Assembly (NCBI RefSeq): GCF_009796805.1 | Contig: NZ_CP047029.1 | Location: 620,001-684,000, forward strand | Length of the DNA: 64,000 nt | Direction: 5' to 3' | Origin: Algibacter sp. L1A34 | Lineage (GTDB): Bacteria > Bacteroidota > Bacteroidia > Flavobacteriales > Flavobacteriaceae | Shown here: positions 19,102 through 28,509 of the stretch, in pieces | How the letters are laid out: each line of letters starts with the position of its first letter | Numbering within the stretch: the first letter of the stretch is position 1 | Notes under the pieces: generated by a model | Told to the model about the DNA's origin: nothing | Seen by the model: the letters and a program-made list of their open reading frames with translations, nothing else | Databases searched by the model: none | Program-made: the position numbers and the translations under genes

Positions 19102-19230
19102 TGCGCAAAATTACAAAAAACTAAAGTTCAATTTACCTGTTTCTCTTTCTTTAACATTTAAGAACAAGATTTTTCTATTATTTTGAAGAATGATTTATAA
19201 AACACACACCATTTAAGACGGCTTTTTTTA

Positions 19231-19238
19231 TACCTTTG
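19231..19238 (+). promoter_or_regulatory. -7 element of rlmB
   Basis: TACCTTTG matches TAnnTTTG and ends only four bases before the ATG at 19243, implying a very short or absent leader. No matching -33 box was seen at 19 bases. Confidence 0.5.
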
Positions 19239-19242
19239 CATC

Positions 19243-19983
19243 ATGCAAGAACAAACACAAATTTTTGGTATTAGAGCCATTATTGAAGCCATAAACGCTA
19301 ACGAAACTATTGATAAAGTATTTCTTCAAAAAGGGTTGGACGGCGATTTATTTAATGAGTTAGAATCTTTATTGAATAAAAAATCGGTTAACAAATCTTA
19401 TGTTCCTGTAGAAAAACTGAATAGATTAACCAAAGGAAATCACCAAGGTGCTGTTGCCCAAATATCTCCAATTGAATTCCATGATATGGAAACTTTAATT
19501 GAAGAGGTTAAGCAATCGGGAAAAACACCTCTCTTTTTATTGCTCGATCAAATAAGTGATGTGCGTAATTTTGGTGCTATTATCCGTACGGCTGAATGTA
19601 CTGGGGTTAACGGTATAATTATTCAGAAAAAAGGTGGCGCACCAGTAAATGGCGACACTATTAAAACCAGTGCTGGCGCTGTGTTTAAAATCCCAATTTG
19701 TAAAGTAGACCATATTAAAGATGCTGTATTCTACATGCAAGCATCGGATATAAAAGTAATTGCTGCAACCGAAAAAACAAACGATACTATTTACGATGTT
19801 TCTTTTGTTGAACCTTGTGCCATTATTATGGGCTCGGAAGGTCGAGGAATTAACCCTTCAACTTTAAAAGTTGTTGATGCTAAAGCAAAATTACCTCTAT
19901 TAGGTGAAATTGAATCGCTAAACGTTTCTGTGGCTTGTGGTGCTTTTTTATATGAAGCTGTTAGACAGAGAATGGTAAAATAA
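19243..19983 (+). CDS. rlmB: 23S rRNA (guanosine-2'-O)-methyltransferase RlmB
   Basis: This 246-residue SpoU/TrmH-family enzyme methylates the 2'-hydroxyl of a 23S rRNA guanosine (Gm2251 in E. coli numbering) with S-adenosylmethionine. It has the N-terminal substrate-binding domain (FGIRAIIEAI...RLTKGNHQGAVAQ) and the knotted catalytic domain with motif 1 VRNFGAIIRTAECTG, motif 2 IIMGSEGRGI and motif 3 LNVSVACGAFLYE. Assignment within the family to RlmB rests on the QIFGIRAIIEA start and the length. The next gene follows after 16 bases. Confidence 0.9.
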   Translation: MQEQTQIFGIRAIIEAINANETIDKVFLQKGLDGDLFNELESLLNKKSVNKSYVPVEKLNRLTKGNHQGAVAQISPIEFHDMETLIEEVKQSGKTPLFLLLDQISDVRNFGAIIRTAECTGVNGIIIQKKGGAPVNGDTIKTSAGAVFKIPICKVDHIKDAVFYMQASDIKVIAATEKTNDTIYDVSFVEPCAIIMGSEGRGINPSTLKVVDAKAKLPLLGEIESLNVSVACGAFLYEAVRQRMVK

Positions 19984-19999
19984 AGCTATTCTACTTTTA

Positions 20000-20488
20000 A
20001 TGAGTTCGAAAACACCAATAATAAAACAAACCAACTGGATCGCATCGGTTATTCATTTTTTAATAATGGGTGTGATAATACTTCTTTGGTATCTATTAGA
20101 TCCTAAAAACGGCATTTTTTATGGAGCTTTAACCTATTTATTAATTTCCTATTTATTAAGAAATTTTATACCTAGAGATCATAGAAAAGGTGTAAAGGAA
20201 ACTAAATTAGAGAAATTTGAAGAAGCCATACCCTACTTTGAAAATAGTTATGCTTTTTTCAAAAAACATGAATGGATTGACAAGTATCGTATTATAATTC
20301 TATTAAGTCCTTCTAAAATGTCTTACCCAGAGATGGCATTAGCAAATATTGGTTTTTGTTATGGACAAATTGGTAATGGAAAAAAATCTAAAGTTTACTA
20401 CGAAAAAACACTAATGGAATTTCCAGAAAGCGGGCTAGCTAAATCTGCATTAAAACTTATTAATGCAGCTGAAAAAAATGAACACTAA
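20000..20488 (+). CDS. Membrane protein with short TPR-like tail
   Basis: This 162-residue protein has two N-terminal membrane helices (SVIHFLIMGVIILLWYLL and GIFYGALTYLLISYLL), then a cytoplasmic helical part. KFEEAIPYFENSYAFFKKHEW and ALANIGFCYGQIGNGKKSKVYYEKTL look like tetratricopeptide helices. It may act as a membrane-bound scaffold, but no specific role can be assigned. It follows rlmB by 16 bases on the same strand and is probably co-transcribed with it. Confidence 0.7.
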   Translation: MSSKTPIIKQTNWIASVIHFLIMGVIILLWYLLDPKNGIFYGALTYLLISYLLRNFIPRDHRKGVKETKLEKFEEAIPYFENSYAFFKKHEWIDKYRIIILLSPSKMSYPEMALANIGFCYGQIGNGKKSKVYYEKTLMEFPESGLAKSALKLINAAEKNEH

Positions 20489-20503
20489 AAATATTGATAG
20501 TGG

Positions 20504-21235
20504 CTATAATTCTTTATTTTCTTTAAAAATATAAGTTATTGTTAGTGGCTCCTCCTCTGCTTCTGGTTCTTCTTGAGTTTCTACGAAATTTCCGTTTTCA
20601 TCAAAATGTTGTAAAAACGGATCGTTTTCTTCGTTATAATTTTCTTGTTCCCAAGCGTATCCCTTTGGTTTTGCTATTTCTTTTCTAAAGAAAAGTGCAA
20701 AGGCTAAACCTGTTATTAATCCAGAAAGATGACCTTCCCAAGACACACCATCTTCTAAAGGAAAGGCATACCAAATCATGCTACCATAAAGAAAAATAAC
20801 TAAAAGCGACAATGCAATAAGTCTATAATGTTTTGCAAATACGCCTTTAAAAAAGGTAAAACTCACTAAAACATAAATGAGTCCGCTCGCTCCAATATGG
20901 TATGAAGGTCTCCCAATACACCAAGTTAAAAATCCTGATATTAGAATACCTAACAATATAACACGCCAAGCTATTGGGCGATAAAAATAAAACAACGCTG
21001 TGGATAGCACAAAAAGCGGAATAGTGTTATGGTAAATATGTTCGATATTACCGTGTAAAAACGGGCTAAAAACAATACCTCGAAGTCCTTTTAAGGTTTG
21101 TGGATAGATGCCATATTTACTTAAATTGAATCCGAAACGGACTTCGAACCAGAATACGAGCCAAATAATAAGCACAAAAAACACCGGGTATGCAATAACT
21201 CCTGGTGAGAATTTAAAATGTTCGTGCTCTTTCAT
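20504..21235 (-). CDS. Rhomboid-family intramembrane serine protease
   Basis: This 243-residue protein has six predicted membrane helices. The catalytic dyad is visible as Ser in GASGLIYVLVS and His in WEGHLSGLITG. The HGNIEHIYHNTIPL segment corresponds to the oxyanion His and Asn of rhomboids. These proteases cleave membrane-spanning substrates within the bilayer. The C-terminal 60 residues are cytoplasmic and acidic (QEEPEAEEEP). The substrate is unknown. It is convergent with the TPR membrane gene, with 15 bases between stop codons. Confidence 0.9.
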   Translation of the reverse strand: MKEHEHFKFSPGVIAYPVFFVLIIWLVFWFEVRFGFNLSKYGIYPQTLKGLRGIVFSPFLHGNIEHIYHNTIPLFVLSTALFYFYRPIAWRVILLGILISGFLTWCIGRPSYHIGASGLIYVLVSFTFFKGVFAKHYRLIALSLLVIFLYGSMIWYAFPLEDGVSWEGHLSGLITGLAFALFFRKEIAKPKGYAWEQENYNEENDPFLQHFDENGNFVETQEEPEAEEEPLTITYIFKENKEL

Positions 21236-21298
21236 GATGATGAATATAGCAAATAATTAACCAACTTATGGTGATGTGCTAAATTGGCAGATTGGCTC

Positions 21299-21381
21299 GC
21301 GTGAGGGATTGAACGGTATGTTTGAGCTCCCGACCTTAGGAGGAGCGAGTAGTGAAAGCCCGACCCTTTTCGGGGCACGCC
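21299..21381 (-). repeat. Dispersed intergenic element, copy 2
   Basis: The reverse complement reads GGCGTGCC-CCGAAAAGGGTCGGGCTTTCACT...CCGTTCAATCCCTCACGC, matching the ends of copies 1, 3 and 4. At 83 bp it is the shortest copy. It lies between the divergent rhomboid and rarA genes. Confidence 0.75.
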
Positions 21382-21448
21382 CAAAAAATGTAAAAATTGG
21401 CTATTGAAGTATTCTAATTTGACGAGAATTTACTTTAATTTTACAGTT

Positions 21449-22726
21449 ATGAACGCACCTTTAGCAGAACGATTACGCCCACATACTTTGGAAGACTACG
21501 TGAGTCAAGCACATTTGGTGGGCAAAAATGGAGCATTAACACAACATATAAAACAGGGATTAATTCCGTCGATGTTATTTTGGGGACCACCCGGCACGGG
21601 AAAAACCACGTTGGCGAATATAATTGCTGCCGAATCTGGGCGTCCGTTTTACACATTGAGCGCCATAAACTCGGGCGTTAAAGATATTCGAGAGGTTATT
21701 GATAAAGCCAAACAAAGTGGTGGATTATTTACTACAAAAAATCCTATTTTATTTATTGATGAAATCCATAGGTTTAGTAAATCTCAGCAAGATTCGTTGT
21801 TACAAGCGGTTGAAAAGGGATGGATTACACTTATTGGTGCCACTACTGAAAATCCAAGTTTTGAGGTGATTCCGGCACTTTTATCGCGTTGCCAAGTATA
21901 TATTTTAAATGCTTTTGATAAAACGGATTTAGAAACGTTGCTGACGCGTGCTATTGAAAAAGACGCCTTTCTATCTAAAAAAGACATTACCTTAAAAGAA
22001 ACAAGTGCTTTGTTACGCATTTCGGGTGGTGATGGACGGAAATTATTAAACGTTTTCGAGTTGCTTGTAAATAGTTTTGGCGAAGATAAAATTATCATTA
22101 CAGATGAAGTGGTTTTAGACAGAGTGCAGAACAATACGGCGCGCTACGATAAAACGGGTGAGCAACATTATGATATTATTTCGGCCTTTATAAAATCTAT
22201 TCGAGGTAGCGACCCAAACGGAGCTGTTTATTGGTTGGCTAGAATGATTGAAGGTGGTGAGGATGTGAAATTTATTGCTAGACGGTTGCTTATTTCGGCA
22301 TCTGAAGATATTGGGAATGCCAACCCTACGGCATTGGTTATTGCTAATAATACCTTCCAGGCTGTGAGCACTATTGGGCATCCAGAATCGCGAATTATAC
22401 TTAGCCAATGCGCTACTTATTTAGCCTGTTCGGCAAAAAGTAATGCGGCTTATATGGCTATTGGAAACGCCCAACAATTAGTAAAACAAACTGGAGATTT
22501 GGGTGTGCCTATTGAACTTAGGAATGCGCCAACCAAACTAATGAAAGAGCTTGGTTATGGCGATAATTATAAATACGCACACAACTACAAAAATAATTTT
22601 GCTGAGCAAGAATTTTTACCAAAAGAGATTGAAAATACCAAGTTTTATGAACCTGGAAACAATGCTCGAGAAAATGCACACCGCGACTTTTTAAAGCAAC
22701 GTTGGAAGGATAAATACGGTTATTAA
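21449..22726 (+). CDS. rarA: Replication-associated recombination protein RarA/MgsA
   Basis: This AAA+ ATPase, related to clamp-loader subunits, acts at stalled replication forks. The 425-residue protein starts at MNAPLAERLRPHTLEDYVSQ (an in-frame codon at 21404 is rejected because homologues begin here). It has Walker A GPPGTGKTT, Walker B LFIDEIHRF, sensor ATTENPSFEV and the C-terminal tetramerisation domain with NKFYEPG-like NTKFYEPGNNARE and FLKQRWKDKYGY. All motifs are intact and length is typical. Confidence 0.95.
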   Translation: MNAPLAERLRPHTLEDYVSQAHLVGKNGALTQHIKQGLIPSMLFWGPPGTGKTTLANIIAAESGRPFYTLSAINSGVKDIREVIDKAKQSGGLFTTKNPILFIDEIHRFSKSQQDSLLQAVEKGWITLIGATTENPSFEVIPALLSRCQVYILNAFDKTDLETLLTRAIEKDAFLSKKDITLKETSALLRISGGDGRKLLNVFELLVNSFGEDKIIITDEVVLDRVQNNTARYDKTGEQHYDIISAFIKSIRGSDPNGAVYWLARMIEGGEDVKFIARRLLISASEDIGNANPTALVIANNTFQAVSTIGHPESRIILSQCATYLACSAKSNAAYMAIGNAQQLVKQTGDLGVPIELRNAPTKLMKELGYGDNYKYAHNYKNNFAEQEFLPKEIENTKFYEPGNNARENAHRDFLKQRWKDKYGY

Positions 22727-22746
22727 AAAAACTTCTCTAAACAAAA

Positions 22747-22781
22747 AATCCTGCCGGACTATAAAAGCCCAACAGGATTGT
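22747..22781. terminator. Candidate bidirectional terminator between rarA and the glycosyltransferase gene
   Basis: AATCCTG and CAGGATT form a stem around a loop that can itself pair partly (CCGG..GCCC). It sits between two convergent stop codons. The flanking T-runs are weak. Confidence 0.4.
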
Positions 22782-22805
22782 ATATTATTAAAAGTATTAC
22801 TTTAC

Positions 22806-24218
22806 TTATTTCTTCTCGGCTAAACCACGTGTTAACCAGCCTCTTCTATTGGCTGTTGCTATAGCGTATGGTGTTATCCAGAACAAACCAAAAGTGTACA
22901 AAATACTATATGTATATGCCCAAAAACCTTGAGATGTTTTATACTGTTTTGTAAAGAATAACAACGAAAATGTTGATAAAATCAAAATACTTACTAGTGT
23001 AGACCCTAAAAATAATAAAGGATGAACTAGTACAAAAAACAGCATAAAAATTAATAATGGATAACTCATTAACAGTTTCGAAAATTGACTAATAAACAAT
23101 AATCTTGTTCCAAATTTTGGTCCTTCTCTAAAATCTGTAAATACATATTTAGCCATTGCTAAGTTTTCGCGCACATTACTACGTCCCCATCTGATAAACA
23201 TTTTATATAAGCCTAAATATTCCTCTGGCACATTGGTATAAGCTACTGCATTTTTTTGAAACAATACATGTTTACCTTGTTTTAAAATCATGTTGGTCAT
23301 AGCTCGATCTTCCCCAATATCCGATGGTTGTCCCATAAACTGTTGGTTAATCCACTCTGGTAAACATTTAAAAACAGCTTTAGCTCTATAGGCTGCTAAT
23401 GCGCCAGGTGTACATAAAACCGATTTTAAATTGCTTTCTGCAGAACGAACAAACTCGAAACTTACATCGAGCATTTTTGGTAATATTGCTTTTTTATTGT
23501 TTAAAACTCTAATATTACCAGCAACAGCTCCACAATCTTCATCTTCTAAAAATGGACTAACTAAGTTTCTAAGCGTATCTTCCGTTACAATAGAATCACT
23601 ATCAACGGTTACAAATATTTCTCCTGTACCTAAATGAAAACCACGGTATAAAGCATGACGTTTTCCTTTATTTTCTGGTTGCTTGCATATTTCAAGACGA
23701 TCCCCAAGTTTTTCTTTGGCTTTTTGCATCCAACTCCAAGTATCATCTAAGCTACCATCATCTATAGCTAAAAGTTGCATTTTATTTTCAGGATAGTCAC
23801 TTTCTGCTAAACTCATTAAAGTATCCCAAACTTGTTTACCTTCATTGTAAGCTGGTACAATTACTGTAACCGTAGGGAGTTCATAATCTACAACAGATTC
23901 AACTGGTTTATATTTTAAATAATTATATCCGGTATAGATAAAAAACAAAGCCCTGTAAATAAATAATGCCATTGCAGTGAAAACAAAAGTAACACCTAGC
24001 GTAGACCCCATATTTACTAAGTTAAACTCTTCGAAATCGTTATGAAAAACAGAAAAAAACCAAACGCCTAAAAGTAACGTTAAAAACGTACTTGCTAATA
24101 CAATTCGGTTTTGAGGGCTTCCTGTCTTTCCGTTACTATGGAATAGATTATTTAACTTACTAGTAAATGATTTATTTGAAGTATTAATTATAGTATTTGT
24201 GTCTGTTTTAAATTCCAT
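22806..24218 (-). CDS. Membrane-bound family 2 glycosyltransferase
   Basis: The 470-residue protein has two N-terminal membrane helices, a GT-A catalytic domain (about residues 110-350) and three C-terminal helices, the topology of processive synthases such as NodC or hyaluronan synthase. Catalytic motifs are AIDDGSLDDTW, VTVDSDSIV, the GEDRAMTN acceptor-site Asp, and RWGRSN, the counterpart of Q/RxxRW. A role in making or exporting a beta-linked polysaccharide is inferred; product and sugar donor are unknown. No other polysaccharide genes are adjacent. Confidence 0.85.
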   Translation of the reverse strand: MEFKTDTNTIINTSNKSFTSKLNNLFHSNGKTGSPQNRIVLASTFLTLLLGVWFFSVFHNDFEEFNLVNMGSTLGVTFVFTAMALFIYRALFFIYTGYNYLKYKPVESVVDYELPTVTVIVPAYNEGKQVWDTLMSLAESDYPENKMQLLAIDDGSLDDTWSWMQKAKEKLGDRLEICKQPENKGKRHALYRGFHLGTGEIFVTVDSDSIVTEDTLRNLVSPFLEDEDCGAVAGNIRVLNNKKAILPKMLDVSFEFVRSAESNLKSVLCTPGALAAYRAKAVFKCLPEWINQQFMGQPSDIGEDRAMTNMILKQGKHVLFQKNAVAYTNVPEEYLGLYKMFIRWGRSNVRENLAMAKYVFTDFREGPKFGTRLLFISQFSKLLMSYPLLIFMLFFVLVHPLLFLGSTLVSILILSTFSLLFFTKQYKTSQGFWAYTYSILYTFGLFWITPYAIATANRRGWLTRGLAEKK

Positions 24219-24372
24219 ATAATAAGTTGATATTAAATTGAAGTAATACCGGATTTACGCTACAAACAAAAGTTTAGACGTTTAAAAACTTATATTTAAG
24301 AAAAATTTAATTTTTTGCATGAAATTTAACACCACAAAACAAGGCTTTTAATATAGAAACTTTACTGAAACC

Positions 24373-24804
24373 TTATGATATTCCCATGAAGGTTATTGGA
24401 AGAATTAGTCTGGTAGATGTTGGTTTATTCCTAATTTTATAAGGTATCATCCTTGGGAATTTTTTAAATGTTTTTTTGATGGCTTTAGTAATTTTCTTGT
24501 TATCAGAATTTGATTCTAATTTAGAAACCTTTCCGTTTTCGTCTATCGTAATAAATACTCTAACACGATGTCTACCTTTTAGCCCTTCCTTTACAGCAAT
24601 TTCAGGATCAATATGCTTACTGATAAATTCATAAATCTTTTGATTTGTACACGCATCTCGTTTATAACCTAAACTAATTTTTTCACAACCAGTAAATATG
24701 GCCTTCTCTTCTTTTACAGAAAAACTAATCTCTCTTGGCTTACCGTCTTAAGAAATAGCATTAAAACAATAGAGAAAAAGGAATGATGTAAATAATATTT
24801 TCAT
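24373..24804 (-). pseudogene. Secreted TonB-C-like protein, broken by a nonsense codon
   Basis: The minus-strand frame 24804-24373 (144 codons) encodes a signal peptide MKILFTSFLFLYCFNAIS, then TAA at 24750-24748, then 124 uninterrupted codons. The downstream part includes HRVRVFITIDENGKVSKLES and a closing LILPITFMG, the strand pattern of the TonB C-terminal/energy-transducer-like fold. The stop falls exactly where flavobacterial signal peptides usually end in Gln, so a CAA to TAA change is the simple explanation. No other lesion is visible, so the event looks recent, or it is a sequencing error. Confidence 0.75.
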
Positions 24805-24863
24805 TGTTTTAGTTTGAAATTTTTAAATGAAATTGGTTTTAAAAATTAAAAGATATTATTAAA

Positions 24864-24911
24864 TAAAAAAACAGCAACAATATTTTATAAAATATTGTTG
24901 CTGTTTTTTTT
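24864..24911 (-). terminator. Strong terminator downstream of the 280-residue protein gene
   Basis: AACAGCAACAATATTTTATAAAATATTGTTGCTGTT is a near-perfect palindrome flanked by A-run and T-run, so it can work in both directions. It separates the DUF5723 operon from the TonB-C-like pseudogene. Confidence 0.85.
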
Positions 24912-24960
24912 ATCACCGACTAATAATTAACCGGACTTGAATATAAATGTTTTAGATTTT

Positions 24961-25803
24961 TTAAAACTTAATATTTAAAAGATTGAGTTTTAATGAGCCA
25001 TTTTCATGATGCTCAATGAACCATTTATTATCCTTCTTAAAGATAATAGCCGATTTATTTTCAACTAAAAACACATCACTTAATTGCGTGTTATACATAC
25101 GGTAAAGTACCTTTGGAGAACTATCTACTAACTGGAATCCATTTTTAATAGCCTGTGCATATAAAACACCAGACGCTGAAACCTCAGTAATCGCTACTTG
25201 TTCCGTTATAGCAATTGGAGTTTCTACCAGAACTTCTTTTGTTTCAACAACCTCAACCACTTTTTCTTCTTTAAGCGTTTTAATTTCTTCTTTTAATTTT
25301 TCTATTTCATTTGATGTAGCAGGTGTTACGGTAACATTAGGTTCTGAAGCAGATAAGGCACCTGCTTTAGGCATATATTTATACCCTAAAGTTTCAAACG
25401 AAGAAAAGGCATCACGAATAGCTTCTGTATAAGATTTTTTGTATTCTTTTTCACGACTTTCACCAATTTTAGAAGTATAAACTATTTTGTCATTGCAGTT
25501 AGTTAGTTCTACTTTCAGCTTCGTTTTAAACATACCTGGCTCTTTCTGCACATCGGCATCTAGCGCTAAACATCGGTTTCTGGATAAATCTTCTGGATAA
25601 GCATCACCTTCAATTAATGCTTGAAAACCATATTTGTTAAGTAAAAATTTCGATAAATCATTCAATTGATATTGATTGGCAGATTTTAAAAAATCGAATT
25701 TCTTAGAAACTATAATGTACTTGTAATTATCTAATTCGGTTTGAGAGAATGCACTTGCTATAAATAAACAAGCAAAAATTGTGGTTAAAAATCTAGTTTT
25801 CAT
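24961..25803 (-). CDS. Secreted protein with central coiled coil, unknown function
   Basis: The 280-residue protein has a signal peptide (ending SAFSQ), an N-terminal alpha/beta part (YKYIIVSKKFDFLKSANQY...KYGFQALIEGD) that looks like a nucleotide- or peptide-binding scaffold of unknown kind, a coiled coil around residues 165-190 (EIEKLKEEIKTLKEEK), and a C-terminal strand-rich part. I do not recognise a named family. Its start overlaps the stop of the DUF5723 gene by four bases (ATGA type), so it is translationally coupled and likely part of the same envelope complex. Confidence 0.65.
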   Translation of the reverse strand: MKTRFLTTIFACLFIASAFSQTELDNYKYIIVSKKFDFLKSANQYQLNDLSKFLLNKYGFQALIEGDAYPEDLSRNRCLALDADVQKEPGMFKTKLKVELTNCNDKIVYTSKIGESREKEYKKSYTEAIRDAFSSFETLGYKYMPKAGALSASEPNVTVTPATSNEIEKLKEEIKTLKEEKVVEVVETKEVLVETPIAITEQVAITEVSASGVLYAQAIKNGFQLVDSSPKVLYRMYNTQLSDVFLVENKSAIIFKKDNKWFIEHHENGSLKLNLLNIKF

Positions 25804-27212
25804 TTCTTATTAAATATATAATTAAATCCTAATTGTAAAGATACACTTTGCGCATCATATACATTTTTATATTGCAATAAATTATCGGCCATAACATAAA
25901 AATTGGCGCCCCAAATGTGTGCCGACATGCCAAGCCCGAGATTATTAAACGAATAAGAATCTACCGTATATGAAGCTTTTAAGCGCAAACCATTAAACAC
26001 GCGTCTGTAATAATAAGCCGTTAAAGCCATTTGAGGTCTTTTAGGTTGTTTTATTCCGTAGAGTTGTACACCAACAGCGTTTTGGTAACCGGTATCGTCT
26101 ATAGTGCAATTACAATCTTTACTTTGCTTTTCACCAAAGGCATAATTAAGGGATGCGTTAAATTTTACAGGTCGCCATTTGGTGTATTTTGTTTTAGTTG
26201 TATCTACTGTAAATATTTCGTCTAACTCATCTTCAATACCACTCCAGTATTCATCTGCCGTTTGTCCATTTTCCGCTTCAGAAAAAAGTGGATTTATTCC
26301 ATTATAAGTGTACTTACCTTTAATAGCATAATTTTCAACATCTTTAGAATGGGTTATAAACCCAACGTCAAGTAAACTTGCATCAACACTCCATTGGTCG
26401 GTTAATTGATAATTAAAACCTAAATCTACGCCCAAGCCTAAATTACCTCCTAATAAAATCCTTTTTTTAAATTCATCAATATCATTACTTACGTCAGAGT
26501 TCTCATCATCGGTTAAACTAGCTATTCCCGAAGTTTGAAGTTTTAAATCGAGATCGAATATGTGATCGTAATAATTATTTTCGCCAGGAACGGTTACAAA
26601 ACTACCTTTATTTTGGGTTGAATTTATATTTGCTAAACTTGAATAAATTTTTCCACGAACACCATAAGTAAACTGTTCATTCACCTTTTTGTTATAACCT
26701 ACATGAAGCACAGTAACGGCTTCTGCGGAAACGCTTAAATCGCTAGCATCAAACAATCTATTTATATTACTTTTATTTCCTTCTATTGCAAGTGTAGCGT
26801 AATCTTTAGGGAAATACATAATAATATCAAATTCTTGATACATCCCAAAACTTATATATTTGTTTTTTTGATAACTACTACCAAAAGCAAAACCTCCCGA
26901 AAAAATTTCTAATTGTTGATTGATGTTAAAAAAATCGTTTGAATCCATGCTATTAACAGCTTTTCTAAATTTTACATTAAAATCAACATTATTATCTGCA
27001 AAAACATCATAAACCGTACTTCCTACTACTCCTGCATTAAAATGAATATGTGAAAGCAAAGGAATACCCACATACCAATCGTTAGTTACTTTACCCCCCG
27101 GATTTTGTAGCAGGGATTGTGGAATTTCTGAAAATCCATAAAGCAATTGTTTGTTTTGAGAAAACGAAAACAAGCATAATTGTAATGTAAACACTAAAAT
27201 TAGTTTCCGCAT
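25800..27212 (-). CDS. DUF5723 family outer-membrane beta-barrel protein
   Basis: The 470-residue protein has a signal peptide (ending FSFSQ), then LYGFSEIPQSLLQNPGG, the N-terminal signature of DUF5723 proteins that resemble the PorV/FadL-type barrel group. Many alternating strands and a C-terminal LQLGFNYIF strand support an outer-membrane barrel. Function is unknown; relatives of similar shape take part in type IX secretion or transport. It is the middle gene of a three-gene operon, five bases after the lipoprotein gene and overlapping the next one. Confidence 0.75.
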   Translation of the reverse strand: MRKLILVFTLQLCLFSFSQNKQLLYGFSEIPQSLLQNPGGKVTNDWYVGIPLLSHIHFNAGVVGSTVYDVFADNNVDFNVKFRKAVNSMDSNDFFNINQQLEIFSGGFAFGSSYQKNKYISFGMYQEFDIIMYFPKDYATLAIEGNKSNINRLFDASDLSVSAEAVTVLHVGYNKKVNEQFTYGVRGKIYSSLANINSTQNKGSFVTVPGENNYYDHIFDLDLKLQTSGIASLTDDENSDVSNDIDEFKKRILLGGNLGLGVDLGFNYQLTDQWSVDASLLDVGFITHSKDVENYAIKGKYTYNGINPLFSEAENGQTADEYWSGIEDELDEIFTVDTTKTKYTKWRPVKFNASLNYAFGEKQSKDCNCTIDDTGYQNAVGVQLYGIKQPKRPQMALTAYYYRRVFNGLRLKASYTVDSYSFNNLGLGMSAHIWGANFYVMADNLLQYKNVYDAQSVSLQLGFNYIFNKK

Positions 27213-27216
27213 ATCT

Positions 27217-27774
27217 CTATTTGCTTATGTTAAAATAAAATGACGCATACGATATATACTGAATTCTTCCAGGTGTGTTTTCGTCTATAGTTTCTCCTGG
27301 TAATAAACGTAATGAAAAATTGATAGTAACTGTTTGTTTTAAGGCAGTAAGTGAGCTCCCCTCAAAAGCTTCTATATAAGTAGTTGTGCTATCTGTATTA
27401 TCGGGAGCAGCATCTTCATTTACTATAATAGTATGCCGTACCGTACCTGTATCATCTAAAAAATCTACTTGTAATTCAAAAATTCTATTTATTGTATTTT
27501 TAGTCTCAAAAACAAACTCTGCTTTTTCTAAATTATCAGCAATAAATTGGTCGTTAAAAAGCTCTACAGATATAAAATCTTGAATAGTACTAGCATTCGC
27601 ACCACTATCTATAAAACGACTTGCAGGTTCATCGAAATAAACTAAACTAGCTTCTACCGCTGGTGTTAAAACTAAATCATTAACTTGATCTAGATCTATA
27701 GCTTCCGTACAAGACATCGCTATTAACCCCATAACGAGCAATAAACTTATTTTACTTTTTATATTTTTTATCAT
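27217..27774 (-). CDS. Lipoprotein of unknown function
   Basis: The 185-residue protein has a lipoprotein signal peptide with lipobox GLIAMSC. The mature part (VYFDEPASRFID, then strand-rich segments with VRHTIIVNEDAAP) suggests a beta-sandwich. No family is recognised. It is the first gene of the tight cluster lipoprotein, DUF5723 barrel, coiled-coil protein, with gaps of five and minus four bases, so the three products probably act together at the outer membrane. Confidence 0.65.
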   Translation of the reverse strand: MIKNIKSKISLLLVMGLIAMSCTEAIDLDQVNDLVLTPAVEASLVYFDEPASRFIDSGANASTIQDFISVELFNDQFIADNLEKAEFVFETKNTINRIFELQVDFLDDTGTVRHTIIVNEDAAPDNTDSTTTYIEAFEGSSLTALKQTVTINFSLRLLPGETIDENTPGRIQYISYASFYFNISK

Positions 27775-27819
27775 ATTGAGTTAAAACGGTTTTAAAACGT
27801 TCCTTAGTGTATATGAGTA

Positions 27820-28509
27820 TCATAAATAATGCCTTAAACTCAAAAGCTCACTTATTTGTTTTATATCTTCTTCTAAAACTATGTTATTTATATCAAAAAA
27901 AATAACATCCATACCTATGTTTTTTGCACCGATAATATCGGCTTCGAAACTATCACCAATCATAATACTATTTTCTGCTTTAGCATTAGCTAATTCCAAA
28001 GCATGTTTAAAAATTTTAGGATTGGGCTTTTTTACACCAACCATTTCAGAGTTTGTAACAGTTTCAAAATAGTGCAAAATATTCGATTTCGCCATTTTTT
28101 TATGCTGAACTTCGTCAAAACCATTGGTAATGACATGTAATCGATAATTTTCATTCAAATAATCAAGAATTTCTAAAGTATTATCGAACAGGTAATTGAA
28201 GCTTGATAAATATTCAATATAATCATCGGACAGCTTATTAATCAAACCGTGTTCTACCTCAACTCCTAAAACCGAAAAAGCTTCATTTAATCTACCAAAA
28301 CGCAAAGATTCTTTAGATACTTTGTCTTCTCTATAAAGTTTCCAGTATTTTAAATTTATAGGAACATAGCTTTCCAAAAACTGATTTATTTCAACCTCTA
28401 TTTTATTTATTTCGAATATTTTCTCGAATGTAAGTGCAGAGTTTCTATCGAAATCCCAAAGTGTATGATCTAAATCGAAAAATACATCTGTAATATTTTT
28501 AATTTTCAT
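27820..28509 (-). CDS. YjjG-type HAD pyrimidine nucleotidase
   Basis: This 229-residue haloacid-dehalogenase hydrolase has motif I FFDLDHTLWDFDRN (nucleophile and acid Asp), motif II HVITNGF, the motif III Lys in VKKPNPKIF and motif IV MIGDSFEADIIGA. The DHTLWDF signature and length match YjjG-type 5'-nucleotidases that clean non-canonical pyrimidine nucleotides such as dUMP and dTMP analogues. Its start overlaps the end of the upstream deacetylase-like gene by 11 bases, indicating co-expression without an obvious pathway link. Confidence 0.85.
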   Translation of the reverse strand: MKIKNITDVFFDLDHTLWDFDRNSALTFEKIFEINKIEVEINQFLESYVPINLKYWKLYREDKVSKESLRFGRLNEAFSVLGVEVEHGLINKLSDDYIEYLSSFNYLFDNTLEILDYLNENYRLHVITNGFDEVQHKKMAKSNILHYFETVTNSEMVGVKKPNPKIFKHALELANAKAENSIMIGDSFEADIIGAKNIGMDVIFFDINNIVLEEDIKQISELLSLRHYL

